Assembly (NCBI GenBank): GCA_022844345.1
Contig: JALHLU010000004.1
Span: forward strand, 186,001 to 250,000
Origin: Hyphomonadaceae bacterium
GTDB lineage: Bacteria > Pseudomonadota > Alphaproteobacteria > Caulobacterales > Hyphomonadaceae
DNA: 64,000 nucleotides
Direction: 5' to 3'
The translations under genes were made by a program, and so were the position numbers. This document shows positions 43,622-52,410 of this stretch, in pieces (the first letter of the stretch is position 1; each line of letters starts with the position of its first letter). Under the pieces are notes generated by a model. That model saw only the letters and a program-made list of their open reading frames with translations, searched no databases and was not told the origin of the DNA.

Positions 43622-43918
43622 TTACGCCCCCGCCATCAGTGTCGTCCGCACCCTGTCGCGATAGCGGATGCACTGGGCGATATAGCGGCGGTACATCTCG
43701 ACATCCACTTCCTCGCTCTCGGTGCAGGGCAGCAGCATGTCGCCATCCGACTTGAAGTTGCCGTCCCATGCCATGAGCGCCTCATCGCTCATGGTCGGGT
43801 CGAACGTCTTCAGCTTCGCATCCGGCATACCGTCGAAATAGGCGCAGAGATTTATGCCCGCTTCCGTGCGCGGCTCGAACGGCGGCTCGCTCTCGAAGTT
43901 CCAGGTGGGTTCGGTCAT
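43622..43918 (-). CDS. hypothetical protein, unrecognised family
   Basis: This is a 98-residue hydrophilic protein beginning MTEPTWNFESEPP. It has no signal peptide or membrane span, two cysteines (INLCAYFDG and LLPCTESEE), and an acidic middle followed by a helical basic end (YRRYIAQCIRYRDRVRTTL). Its start lies four bases downstream of the amidohydrolase stop at 43923, so it probably shares that transcript. The ATG at 43945 would overlap the amidohydrolase; I use ATG 43918. Function unknown. Confidence 0.65.
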   Translation of the reverse strand: MTEPTWNFESEPPFEPRTEAGINLCAYFDGMPDAKLKTFDPTMSDEALMAWDGNFKSDGDMLLPCTESEEVDVEMYRRYIAQCIRYRDRVRTTLMAGA

Positions 43919-43922
43919 GGGC

Positions 43923-45446
43923 TTACCCTTGCTGGACCCAGCCATGATAGTCGTTGTCGCGCAGGCCGCCGCGCTCGAGATAGGCCTGCTTCACGCGCGT
44001 GAGCGCGTCGGCCGGCAGAGCATTGCGCTGGGCGTTCACGTCGATGCCATACAGCTTTGCGGCGTTGAGCCCGAAAATCCTGGCGCGGTCCTCGTCGGTG
44101 ATCTTCTTGTAACCGTGCTTCTCGCATAGCTCGTCAGAGATCTGGAAACGCTTGAACGCGTCGATGCCCCACTGCGGCGATCCCCACCACAGGCAGTCCG
44201 TTCCCCACACGACGTGGTCCGCGCCATAGGTTTTGATGTTGAGGCCCATGCCATGCATGCACATGACCGGGTCCTGGATCGCCAGCGTGTTGAAGAAGGA
44301 GCCGACCTCCGGATAGACGTTGTTGATCTGCGGATTGTTCCGTTTGATGTCCATCAGGATCTTGTGCCACAGGAAGTCGCCCGTCTCCGGGTTGTATTCG
44401 TTCATCGCCTTCCAGTCCGCGCCATCTGTCGCGCCGTGTTTCAGCGCCGAGTGATAGACGACGAAATTGAAATCCGGATTGCGTAGCGCCGCCTTCTCGA
44501 TGTCCTTCGGATTGGCAAGGTGGCCCAGCGTGCGTGACTGGTAGGAATATCCCTTGTGCACTGAGATCAGCTTCATCCCGCGCTTGCGCGATTCATCCAT
44601 GAACCACTGCGCGTTGTCGTCATCGAGCTGGAAGCCATTGCCCGTGCGCGCTGGGTCGGTATGGCAATACCACTTCCACGAGTTGATCTTGTACTGGTTC
44701 AGCTCGCGTTCCATCTGTTCGATCGTCGCGGCCTTGTCGATCGAATTGGTCGTCGTGTTCCAGTAATGGTTGGGCGCGAGGTTGCCCTGGCACATGGCGC
44801 GCTGCGAGCCCGCCATCGCGTTCAGCTCATTGCGTGACTGCGCCATCAGCCAGCTCGGCAGGATCGCGCCGCGCGGCGTGCGCTCCGCGCCTTCCAGCAC
44901 GCGGCCGTCGGCGCCACGCTGCTCCTCTTTCCCGGGCACGCCGGAGATGACGACCATCGCGGTTTCCGAATCGAGGAACATCTCCTTAGTGAAGGTGCGG
45001 AAGGAGTATGACTCCACATCGTCCTTCAGGCTGAAGCCCATGTTCCGCGCCGTCTCCGAATTGCGGAAGTTCAGCGCGATGCCGTTGGAGTAGTGCGCCT
45101 GCACGTCGATGATGAAGAACTTGCCCTTCTGGCCGTTGGCCTTCACCACTTCGGTTTCGCGCGGCTCGAACGCTTCGTCCTCGCCAACCTCGAAGGCGTC
45201 CTGGCCGTAGACGCAGTTGGAGGCAAGAAAGGCTGTCGCAAGGCCCATGGACGAAGCCATGTAGGCCCGCCGGTTCATGTTGAGCTTCTTCGCGTTGGCC
45301 GTGCCCCATTCCATGATGAGGTCTTCGACCTGCTTCTGCTTCTTCGTCTGCGGGCGGGGGATGAACTCCTCGTTGGAGACAACCTGTGTCGGGATGGGCG
45401 AGTCGACGCCCAGCATACGGTCACGCTCGCCCTTGCGAATCCACAT
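43923..45446 (-). CDS. amidohydrolase-2 family metal-dependent hydrolase with Tat-like segment
   Basis: This is a 507-residue TIM-barrel hydrolase. The metal-site landmarks are [13 protein letters not shown] (HxH-like region), [10 protein letters not shown], a His in [20 protein letters not shown] with an Asp, and the C-terminal [12 protein letters not shown], typical of the amidohydrolase_2 family (decarboxylases and lactonases). Residues 57-77 ([21 protein letters not shown]) form a twin-arginine-like signal that is preceded by 56 hydrophilic residues. Either the true start is the internal Met57, or this family keeps an N-terminal extension. The gene begins at ATG 45446. Substrate unknown. 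Confidence 0.83.
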   Translation of the reverse strand: MWIRKGERDRMLGVDSPIPTQVVSNEEFIPRPQTKKQKQVEDLIMEWGTANAKKLNMNRRAYMASSMGLATAFLASNCVYGQDAFEVGEDEAFEPRETEVVKANGQKGKFFIIDVQAHYSNGIALNFRNSETARNMGFSLKDDVESYSFRTFTKEMFLDSETAMVVISGVPGKEEQRGADGRVLEGAERTPRGAILPSWLMAQSRNELNAMAGSQRAMCQGNLAPNHYWNTTTNSIDKAATIEQMERELNQYKINSWKWYCHTDPARTGNGFQLDDDNAQWFMDESRKRGMKLISVHKGYSYQSRTLGHLANPKDIEKAALRNPDFNFVVYHSALKHGATDGADWKAMNEYNPETGDFLWHKILMDIKRNNPQINNVYPEVGSFFNTLAIQDPVMCMHGMGLNIKTYGADHVVWGTDCLWWGSPQWGIDAFKRFQISDELCEKHGYKKITDEDRARIFGLNAAKLYGIDVNAQRNALPADALTRVKQAYLERGGLRDNDYHGWVQQG

Positions 45447-45697
45447 GTTCGTCTCCCTCGTTCCCGAGCCTCGTTTGATGCGGGCCCTGATCTGTCTTTA
45501 CGTGGCGGCTAGTCTGCATACTTTCGGTCGCAAGGGAATTGCTACGGCGCCAGGTTCGCAGGCTCCCCGCGCGCCGCCCATTCCTGAATTGGGTACGGCC
45601 ACAGCTGTCAGACGTTGCAAAAGTCGTGCGGCTCCCTCTATGCCTCGCAGGTCATCACGCGGGCGATGGTACGCGCCCTGATCGGAGCGCGAACTGC

Positions 45698-46360
45698 ATG
45701 TTACGAATGGTTCTGGCCCTTCTCACCATCGTTGCCGTGGCCTTGCCGGCTGCCGCACAGGGATACTCAGCGGAGGAAGCTGGCCGGCTTCGCGCCGCCA
45801 TGGCGCAGTTCATTGTCATAGCTCCGGTCGACGCCCGGACCGGCGCCAGCCTCACCCAGACGTTACCGGCTTCAAGCGGCGGCAAGACACTGCCGGTCTT
45901 CTACCTCGATCCAGACAAGTGCGCGGATGACATTCGCGCGGCAGGCGCAGCCGAGATCATGGCAGGCATTCCCGGCAGTGGCGCGGAGGCCCTGATCGGT
46001 TCAGCGGGAGAGGTCGCATGGCTCTCGGGAGAGGCTGACGTCTTCGGTGCGAAGGTCTTTTTTCTTGTCAACGGCAAGGGGCAGGAACTGACGATCGATG
46101 TGAACGGTCGAGCTGTCATTCCTTACTATGTCAGCGCGGACGAAGCCGCCGCAACCCAGGAGCTGGCGCAGAAGGCGCTGGGATCGTCCGAAGCGATCAC
46201 CGTCGAGCCATATGCGCTTGGGGCGGTCATCCAGCAGATCGCGTCGGGCGCAACGCCAAATGCCTATCTCGTTTCTCCCGCCTCGATGTATGCTTGGGCC
46301 GAAGCGTATGGGCGCGGAGCGCGTCTCATAGCAAAGGAATGGCAGGGCGCCGGCAACTGA
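45698..46360 (+). CDS. secreted protein, possibly Tic22-like, unknown function
   Basis: This is a 220-residue protein with a signal peptide ([17 protein letters not shown]). The C-terminal part, [39 protein letters not shown], has a repeat-like pattern somewhat like Tic22/YCF-related proteins, with VPVFYLD in the middle. This resemblance is weak. GGAG stands nine bases before ATG 45698. Upp starts 17 bp after its stop, so the two may be co-transcribed. No enzymatic motif is evident. Confidence 0.6.
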   Translation: MLRMVLALLTIVAVALPAAAQGYSAEEAGRLRAAMAQFIVIAPVDARTGASLTQTLPASSGGKTLPVFYLDPDKCADDIRAAGAAEIMAGIPGSGAEALIGSAGEVAWLSGEADVFGAKVFFLVNGKGQELTIDVNGRAVIPYYVSADEAAATQELAQKALGSSEAITVEPYALGAVIQQIASGATPNAYLVSPASMYAWAEAYGRGARLIAKEWQGAGN

Positions 46361-46377
46361 GCGCTCGGGAGACTCAC

Positions 46378-47007
46378 ATGCAGGGCGTCACGGTCGTCAG
46401 CCACCCGCTTGTGCAGCACAAGCTGACGCTGATGCGGGACAAGACCACATCCACGGCCGGCTTCCGCATGCTGCTGCGCGAGATCGCGACGCTGCTCTGT
46501 TATGAGGTGACGCGGGACATCGAGCTTGAAACCGTCGCCATCGAAACGCCGATGGGCCCGATGGACGCGCCTGTCATCAAAGGCAAGAAGCTGGTTTTCG
46601 CGTCGATCCTGCGCGCCGGCAACGGCCTCCTGGATGGAATGCTCGACCTGGTGCCCGCCGCGCGCGTCGCCCACATCGGCATGTACCGCGACCACGATAC
46701 GCTTGAGCCCGTCGAGTATTATTTCAAGGCTCCGGGCGAGTTGGGCAACCGCCTCGTGATCGTGGTCGATCCCATGCTGGCCACGGGCAATTCCGCCATT
46801 GCCGCCATCGATCGCCTGAAGCGCCGCGGGGCCGCCAATCTGCGCTATCTCTGCCTGCTGGCGGCGCCGGAAGGAATCGCCAAGTTCACCGCCGCCCATC
46901 CCGACGTGCCTGTCTTCACCGCGGCGATCGACAGCCATCTCAACGAGAAGGGCTATATCGTCCCGGGGCTTGGAGACGCAGGCGACAGGATGTTCGGAAC
47001 GAAATAG
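46378..47007 (+). CDS. upp: uracil phosphoribosyltransferase
   Basis: This is a 209-residue enzyme making UMP from uracil and PRPP in pyrimidine salvage. Landmarks are [24 protein letters not shown] at the N-terminus, [15 protein letters not shown], the PRPP loop [12 protein letters not shown], and [24 protein letters not shown] at the C-terminus, all highly conserved. The start ATG 46378 has GGGAGA upstream. It converges neither with the thymidine kinase nor a permease, so uracil uptake genes are elsewhere. Confidence 0.96.
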   Translation: MQGVTVVSHPLVQHKLTLMRDKTTSTAGFRMLLREIATLLCYEVTRDIELETVAIETPMGPMDAPVIKGKKLVFASILRAGNGLLDGMLDLVPAARVAHIGMYRDHDTLEPVEYYFKAPGELGNRLVIVVDPMLATGNSAIAAIDRLKRRGAANLRYLCLLAAPEGIAKFTAAHPDVPVFTAAIDSHLNEKGYIVPGLGDAGDRMFGTK

Positions 47008-47421
47008 CGACGGGCTGAGCAGAGAGCCCGAGGAAGACAAGCCCGGCTTGCGCGCACTTCGGCTGGATGAAATGTGGCGGCTGAAGAATCTTCGCCAGCA
47101 CTTTCAACGCCCTGGGCTGAAACCTGCTGTAGGAAACGCGCAACCAAATCCCACCCCCTCCGGAGTGGGCGCATAATGCTCTCATCGCTCAGCAAGGAGG
47201 GCAGCCGATCACTGCCGGCGCTGGGCGATGCGAACCGGGAAACCTGTTCGCGGGGACGCGGGCGATCCGCTCTTCGGACTATGAACCACGAACTACGGAC
47301 TAAACCCGCGGAGCAATCCGCGTCCCCGGCCCTCCATCTTCTCGGACAGGCCAGAATGACAGCCAACCTCCATGCCAACAGGGCAGTGGAGCTTTCCGCG
47401 TTTCTCCCTATAAACACGCCC
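47008..47421. other. intergenic region with an inverted repeat, no gene supported
   Basis: This is a 414-base stretch between upp and the YcgN-family gene. An open frame of about 115 codons joins the downstream gene, but its composition (ATKSHPLRSGRIMLSS...) looks noncoding and there is no ribosome-binding site. It contains the 11-bp inverted repeat listed separately and short direct repeats around ACTATGAACCACGAACTACGGACT. It is probably a mosaic of decayed repeats plus a promoter for the downstream gene. Confidence 0.55.
47251..47328. repeat. inverted repeat in the upp-YcgN intergenic region
   Basis: CGGGGACGCGG (47251-47261) and its exact complement CCGCGTCCCCG (47318-47328) flank 56 bases. 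The enclosed part has a near-repeat of CGGACTATGAACCACGAACTACGGACTAA type. I cannot assign it to a named repeat family. Confidence 0.5.
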
Positions 47422-47910
47422 ATGACCGACCTGCCGTTCTGGAAAACCAAGACCCTTCCCGAAATGTCCGACGCGGAGTGGGAATCCCTCTGCGACGGCT
47501 GCGGCAAGTGCTGTCTGGTGAAGCTGGAAGAGGAAGACACGCGCGAGCTGTTCGTCACGCGGCTTCATTGCAAGCTCTTCGATACGAAGACCTGCCAGTG
47601 CAAGGACTATCCCAACCGCAAGCAGTACGTGCCGATCTGCGTGAAGCTGACGCCGGAAATCGTCGCCACCGTCGACTGGCTGCCGCAGACCTGCGCCTAT
47701 CGCCTGGTCCACGAGGGCAAGGACCTGCACGACTGGCATCACCTGATCAGCGGCGACCGCGAGACGATCCATCGCGAAGGCTGGTCATGCCGCAACAAGA
47801 CGGTGACCGAGGAAGGCGTCGATGACGAAGATATCTTCGACTACGTCATCGACTGGTTCCACGGCCCGACGAAGCGGACCCGCAAACGCCAGCTATTGCC
47901 GCGGAAGTAG
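47422..47910 (+). CDS. YcgN/UPF0260-family cysteine-cluster protein
   Basis: This is a 162-residue cytoplasmic protein. The N-terminal CDGCGKCC cluster, a TKTCQCKDYPNR segment, the PICVKLTP motif and LPQTCAYRL match the UPF0260/YcgN family of putative metal-binding proteins, which are small proteins of unknown function. ATG 47422 begins MTDLPFWKTKTLPEMSD, the family-typical start; an upstream open frame is not used. A 122-bp repeat element lies just after its stop. Confidence 0.88.
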   Translation: MTDLPFWKTKTLPEMSDAEWESLCDGCGKCCLVKLEEEDTRELFVTRLHCKLFDTKTCQCKDYPNRKQYVPICVKLTPEIVATVDWLPQTCAYRLVHEGKDLHDWHHLISGDRETIHREGWSCRNKTVTEEGVDDEDIFDYVIDWFHGPTKRTRKRQLLPRK

Positions 47911-47921
47911 CGCCACATTCA

Positions 47922-48043
47922 CCGCTCATCCCGACGAAAGTCGGGATCCAGGAACGGTGGCGACACTCTAACGGAACTGAAGCTTCAAGCTCGAACAAGC
48001 CTCACCGCTAGCCCTGGATCCCGACTTTCGTCGGGATAAGCGG
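47922..48043. repeat. 122-bp palindromic intergenic repeat, copy 1
   Basis: The outer arms are 47922-47952 and 48013-48043, 31-base inverted repeats (CCGCTCATCCCGACGAAAGTCGGGATCC and its near complement) with one mismatch. A second copy of the same length at 50393-50514 matches the whole element with substitutions. The two copies flank the M3 peptidase gene. A hairpin of this size would be a strong structural barrier to transcription. Confidence 0.85.
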
Positions 48044-48069
48044 GGCTGGCAGTTGTGCTCGATCAAGGT

Positions 48070-50253
48070 CTACTGTCCGCCAGCCGCTTTCTCCGGAACC
48101 GGGAAGCCGCGGTCGCGCAGCAGGGCGTCGATCGTCGCATCGCGCCCACGGAAGGCGCGATAGGCCTCGCTTGGATCGACGGCGTTGCGCACGGTGAAAA
48201 GGTTCGCGACCATGCTCGTGGCCAGCGCCTTGTCGTAGAAGCCGCCCGGCGCTTCGGCAAAGGATTCGCCAGCGTCGGCTGTCAGCACTTCAGCCCACAG
48301 ATAGCCGTAATACCCGGCTGCATAGCCCTCGCTCGAGAAGATGTGGCCGAACTGCGGGGAGCGGTGCCGCATCGGGATTTCCTTCGGCATGCCCAGCTTG
48401 GCAAGCTCCTCCTTCTCGAACGCGCGCGGATCGATATTGGCCGGATCGACCGTGTGATAGCGCATGTCCATGATGGCCGAGCCGAGAAACTCCACGGTCT
48501 GGAAGCCCTGGTTGAACGTCGCTGCCTTGTTGATCTTCTCGATCAACTCTTTCGGCATGGGCTCGCCCGTCTGGTAGTGGCGGAAATACTTGTCCACCAC
48601 CTGGTCGGTCAGCAGCCAGCGCTCCAGCAATTGAGAGTGGAACTCGGTGTAGTCACGCACGCCGCCATTCAGCGTCGGATACTCCACCGTCGATGACAGC
48701 GCATGCAGGGCGTGGCCGAATTCATGGAAGAAGGTGTCGGCATCGTCGTGTGAGATCAGCAGCGGCTCGCCCGGCGCTGGCTTCACGAAGTTCGAATTGT
48801 TCGACGACAGCGTCGTCTCCGGACCATCGAAGGTCGAATGTGAGCGATAGCTGGACGCCCACGCGCCCGAACGCTTGCCCTGCCGCGCATAGGGGTCGAG
48901 ATACCAGTAGCCGATGTGTTCGCCCGAAGTCCTGTCAGTCACTTCCCACACGCCGACATCGGGGTGGAAGACCGGGATCGTTCCTTCAGCAACGGCCGTG
49001 AAGTTGAAGCCGAACAGTTCACCCGCCACGAAGAACATCGCCTCACGCAGCTTGTCGAGCTGCAGGTAGGGCTTCACCTCTTCGCTATCGAGCGCGTACT
49101 TCGCCTTGCGGACTTTCTCCGCGTAGAAGCGATAGTCCCACGGCTCGATGGTGATCCGGGCGCCCTCGGAATTTGCCAGCGCCTGCATGTCGGCGACTTC
49201 TTCCTTCGCCCGCGCGACGGCCGGCGCCCAGACGGCTTCCATCAGGGCCGTGGCGGCGGCTGGATCGGGCGCCATGTTGTCCTGCAGCTGCCAGTCGGCG
49301 TAGGTCGCAAAGCCCAGGAGCTGCACGCGCTCGTGCCGCAGTTTCAGAATCTGGGCGATGACGGCGTTGTTGTCGTGTTCATCGCCATTGTCGCCGCGCG
49401 AATAATAGTTGCGCCACACCTGCTCCCGCAGCTTGCGCTCGGTGGAGTAGGTGAGGAACGGGTCCATCGACGACCGCGTATTGGTGACGGCGTATTCCCC
49501 CGGCTTGCCCATCCCCTCGGCAGTCGCCTTGGCCGAAGCGACATAGCTTGCGGGCAGGCCGCCCAGCTGGTTCGGCTTCAGGTAAGTTACCCAGCCTTCC
49601 TCGTCGGCCAGCAGGTTGTTCGAGAATTTCGTGTGCAGCTCGGCCAGCTCCTTGTTGATCGCGGCATAGCGTTCGCGCTTCTCGCCGGTCAGCTCCGCGC
49701 CCTGCAGCTGGAAACGGTCATAGATCAGGTCCAGCAACCGCTTCTGGTGCGGCGTGAGCTCCAGCCCCTTGTCCTCGTGCAGCGCCTTGATGCGCGCGAA
49801 GAGTTTTTCGTTCTGGATGATCTTGCTCGAATACTCGGCCAGCATCGGCGAAATCTCGCCCTGCAGCGTACGGAACTCCGGCGTCGAAAGGTTCGAGCCC
49901 CAGATGCTGTAATACGTCATGGCGCGATCCAGCGCCTCGCCCGCGCGCTCCATCGCCTCGATCGTGTTGGCGAACGAGGCCTTGGCCGGATTGTTCGCGA
50001 TGGCGTCGATCTCCGCGAGGTGCGCTGCGATGCCAGCCTCTACGGCGGGCTTCAGTTGCGCGAGGTCCATCTTGTCGAAGGCAGGCTGGCCGCCATTCGG
50101 CCCGGTCCATTCCGCCAGCAGGGGATTGGACGTCAGCTGCGCCGTCGTCGCTTCATCGAACACGGCGGCCGGAACGCTTGTCAGATCCTCAGCCGGCCCG
50201 CAGGCGGCTAGAAGCGCAATGGCGCTCAACGAAGCAAGAAGAACACGGCGCAT
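48070..50253 (-). CDS. M3-family metallopeptidase, Dcp-type oligopeptidase lipoprotein
   Basis: This is a 727-residue zinc metallopeptidase with lipobox LAAC near residue 17 (lipoprotein). The zinc motif is DTFFHEFGHALHALSS, and the downstream acidic ligand region includes YTEFHSQLLERW; the upstream half is the helical funnel typical of thimet/oligopeptidase A and Dcp. It cleaves dipeptides or short peptides from oligopeptides, probably in the periplasm. GGAGG lies seven bases before ATG 50253. Copies of a 122-bp repeat lie on both sides. Confidence 0.94.
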   Translation of the reverse strand: MRRVLLASLSAIALLAACGPAEDLTSVPAAVFDEATTAQLTSNPLLAEWTGPNGGQPAFDKMDLAQLKPAVEAGIAAHLAEIDAIANNPAKASFANTIEAMERAGEALDRAMTYYSIWGSNLSTPEFRTLQGEISPMLAEYSSKIIQNEKLFARIKALHEDKGLELTPHQKRLLDLIYDRFQLQGAELTGEKRERYAAINKELAELHTKFSNNLLADEEGWVTYLKPNQLGGLPASYVASAKATAEGMGKPGEYAVTNTRSSMDPFLTYSTERKLREQVWRNYYSRGDNGDEHDNNAVIAQILKLRHERVQLLGFATYADWQLQDNMAPDPAAATALMEAVWAPAVARAKEEVADMQALANSEGARITIEPWDYRFYAEKVRKAKYALDSEEVKPYLQLDKLREAMFFVAGELFGFNFTAVAEGTIPVFHPDVGVWEVTDRTSGEHIGYWYLDPYARQGKRSGAWASSYRSHSTFDGPETTLSSNNSNFVKPAPGEPLLISHDDADTFFHEFGHALHALSSTVEYPTLNGGVRDYTEFHSQLLERWLLTDQVVDKYFRHYQTGEPMPKELIEKINKAATFNQGFQTVEFLGSAIMDMRYHTVDPANIDPRAFEKEELAKLGMPKEIPMRHRSPQFGHIFSSEGYAAGYYGYLWAEVLTADAGESFAEAPGGFYDKALATSMVANLFTVRNAVDPSEAYRAFRGRDATIDALLRDRGFPVPEKAAGGQ

Positions 50254-50392
50254 GGGGACCTCCGGAATCTGGAGGGCAGACCTTAGCGATGATCGATAAG
50301 CTGGCTAGAGCGTCTTGCCCGAAAATCCGGCCCTTCAGGTGCGACCGTTGCACCAGAGCTCATTTTGTTGAGTGCAAGCGATCCACCTTGTT

Positions 50393-50514
50393 CCGCTCAT
50401 GCCGGCGAAAGTCGGAATCCAGGAATGGTGGCGCTCCCTGAACGGGATTGAAGCTGCAACTCGGAACAAGCCTCGTCGTCAGCCCAGGATACTGAATGTC
50501 GTCAGGATGAGCGG
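50393..50514. repeat. 122-bp palindromic intergenic repeat, copy 2
   Basis: This copy runs from CCGCTCATGCCGGCGAAAGTCGG to the final GTCAGGATGAGCGG, in the same orientation and of exactly the same length as copy 1 at 47922-48043. The central GGTGGCG...GAACAAGCCTC words are shared. Its right arm is more degenerate (ACTGAATGTCGTCAGGAT instead of CCCGACTTTCGTCGGGAT), so its hairpin is weaker. Confidence 0.8.
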
Positions 50515-50546
50515 TGGAAGGCGAAGCGTCGTTTCAATCGATCTCA

Positions 50547-51209
50547 CTAATCCGAGATCGACCGCTGGCTGTCGTAGGCCGACCGCGCCAGATCCTGCAG
50601 GCCCTGTTCAAGGCCCTGTGCCAGCTTGACGAGCGTCTCCCGTTCCGGGTTGCGTCCGCCATCGAACAGGTTGAGCGGATCGCGCGGGGGGGCATCCGCA
50701 CTGGCTGAGGCAATCGACGGTCCACCTTCCACGTCCAGCAGGTGCGCCTCGCCAATGGCGCGGCCATCTTTGTCGAATGTATCGGCCATCGTCGCGAAGA
50801 GGTCGTTCCACCACGCGCCATCGGTTGTGTAGACGTTCTGGCCATCGTGCGTGGCGTAGAGGATGACATGGCCAAAACCCCAGCGCGCCGCCGCCTGCCG
50901 CGCCACCATCGCGCAATTGGGTCCGCCTTCAACCTGCGTGAGGTTCGAGCCCATCATGTCTGAGGGCTGAACAGGCGACAGGCGTTCGATCAGTCCGCCA
51001 AGCCGCGCCTGCATCTGTGACCAGTAGGCCTGCTCGTCATGCCTGATCTGCACGAAGCCCGCCGGGCCAACGCGCATGCAGGCAATCCGCAGCGGAAAGC
51101 GGATGCCCGGCGCTGCAAACGCCTGCGGCGCCAGCGCCAGCCCGCCTAATCCCAGCATTCCGAGGCGCAGAGCCGTGCGGCGCGTCAAAAGGGTGCGGGA
51201 AGGTTTCAT
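50547..51209 (-). CDS. Tat-exported protein of unknown function
   Basis: This is a 220-residue protein with a twin-arginine signal (TRRTALRLGMLGLGGLALAPQAFA). The mature part, with LRIACMRVGPAGFVQI, ERLSPVQPSDMMG, GFGHVILYATHDGQNVYTT, DGAWWNDLFATMADTFDKDGRAIG, is not a family I recognise. It contains a GHVILYATHDGQ beta strand and loop suggesting a small alpha/beta domain. Tat export implies folding or a cofactor before secretion. It is divergent from ruvC across an SOS-box region. Confidence 0.7.
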   Translation of the reverse strand: MKPSRTLLTRRTALRLGMLGLGGLALAPQAFAAPGIRFPLRIACMRVGPAGFVQIRHDEQAYWSQMQARLGGLIERLSPVQPSDMMGSNLTQVEGGPNCAMVARQAAARWGFGHVILYATHDGQNVYTTDGAWWNDLFATMADTFDKDGRAIGEAHLLDVEGGPSIASASADAPPRDPLNLFDGGRNPERETLVKLAQGLEQGLQDLARSAYDSQRSISD

Positions 51210-51258
51210 GACTTTGCAGGGTCGGGCGGGTTGGTTTCCGGGGTGTTAACTTCCACCT

Positions 51259-51273
51259 GTTCTCAATCCGTTC
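51259..51273 (+). promoter_or_regulatory. SOS box (GTTC-N7-GTTC) upstream of ruvC-ruvA
   Basis: GTTC at 51259-51262 and GTTC at 51270-51273 are separated by seven bases (TCAATCC). This is the alphaproteobacterial LexA recognition pattern. It lies 28 bp before the ruvC start and suggests DNA-damage induction of ruvC-ruvA. Confidence 0.8.
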
Positions 51274-51301
51274 GAGGTGCGATTCTGGCGGAATGAGTCA
51301 C

Positions 51302-51796
51302 ATGATTCGAATCCTGGGCGTCGACCCCGGCCTGCGTCACACCGGCTGGGGCATCATTGATGTCGACGGCCCCCGCCTGTCCTGGGTAGCGCACGGCGTC
51401 ATCAATCCCGACCCCTCCGCCGACATGGCTGACCGTCTGGGCATGCTGTGTGAGGGCCTGCGCGCCGTGATCCACGAGCATGATCCCGCCGAGGCCGCCG
51501 TCGAGGAGACCTTCGTCAACATCAACCCGAAGTCCACGCTGCTTCTGGGCCAGGCGCGTGGGGCCGCGCTTGCCACGCTGGCGGCGGCGCGGCTCAAGGT
51601 CCACGAATTCGCCACCCGCAAGGTGAAGCTCGCCGTCGTGGGCACGGGTGGAGCGGACAAGACTCAGGTCGCCTTCATGGTGCGCCGCCTCCTCCCGCGC
51701 GCAGGCGAGGTGTCGGCCGATGCGGCCGATGCGCTCGCCGTCGCCATCTGCGGCGCCCACCATCGCCCATCACACGCCCTGCGGCGCCCCGCATGA
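51302..51796 (+). CDS. ruvC: Holliday junction resolvase RuvC
   Basis: This is a 164-residue endonuclease that cuts Holliday junctions. The first catalytic Asp is in ILGVDPGLRHTGWG, the next acidic residue is in AAVEETFVNINPKS, and the third acidic pair is near ADAADALAVAICGAHH. The ATG at 51302 gives the family N-terminus; ATG 51293 is three codons upstream and less well placed relative to GGA. Its stop overlaps the ruvA start by four bases. Confidence 0.96.
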   Translation: MIRILGVDPGLRHTGWGIIDVDGPRLSWVAHGVINPDPSADMADRLGMLCEGLRAVIHEHDPAEAAVEETFVNINPKSTLLLGQARGAALATLAAARLKVHEFATRKVKLAVVGTGGADKTQVAFMVRRLLPRAGEVSADAADALAVAICGAHHRPSHALRRPA

Positions 51797-52410
51797 TCGG
51801 CAGGCTTCGTGGAACAATCGCCGCCGTTGGAGAAGGGCAGGCCCTGATCGACGTGAATGGCGTCGGCTACCTCGTGCACGCCGGCTCGCGCACGCTTGGC
51901 AAGTTGACGATTGGCGAGGCTGCAGAACTTTTCGTCGAAACGCAGATGTCGGAAAGCGCGATCCGCCTGTTCGCCTTCGTCACTGGCGAGGAGCGCGCCT
52001 GGTTTGCACGCCTGCAGGACGCGCCCGGCGTCGGCGCCAGGATCGCGCTCGCGCTGCTCGACACGCTGACTCTGCCCCAGTTGATGGACGCCATCGCCCT
52101 CAACGACACCGGCGCAATCAGCCGCGCCAATGGCGTCGGCAAGAAACTGGCCGAACGCATCGTCACCGAGTTCAAGGGCAAGCCGCCGCCGATGGGGCTG
52201 TTTGCATCGGCCTTCACGGCAGCAGCGACGCCCGCGGCCACCGCGCTGTCCGGCGCGCGCGCTGCAGCCGCCTCGGCGCTCGTCAATCTCGGCTACACAC
52301 AGGTGGACGCTTCACGCGCCGTCGCCAAAGCCGCGCGCGATGTAGGCGACGACGCGACCGAGTCGACGCTGATCCGCGCCGCCCTCAAGGCGCTGGCCCC
52401 AGCCGCCTAG
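51793..52410 (+). CDS. ruvA: Holliday junction branch-migration protein RuvA
   Basis: This is a 205-residue protein that binds Holliday junctions and recruits the RuvB motor. The N-terminal OB-fold has MIGRLRGTIAAVGEGQALIDVNGVGYLV; the middle helix-hairpin-helix segments include ARLQDAPGVGARIALALLD and GVGKKLAERIVTEF; the C-terminal RuvB-binding domain is ASALVNLGYTQVDASRAVAKA. The gene overlaps ruvC by four bases (ATGA). It converges with a DUF445 gene whose stop overlaps its own. Confidence 0.96.
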   Translation: MIGRLRGTIAAVGEGQALIDVNGVGYLVHAGSRTLGKLTIGEAAELFVETQMSESAIRLFAFVTGEERAWFARLQDAPGVGARIALALLDTLTLPQLMDAIALNDTGAISRANGVGKKLAERIVTEFKGKPPPMGLFASAFTAAATPAATALSGARAAAASALVNLGYTQVDASRAVAKAARDVGDDATESTLIRAALKALAPAA

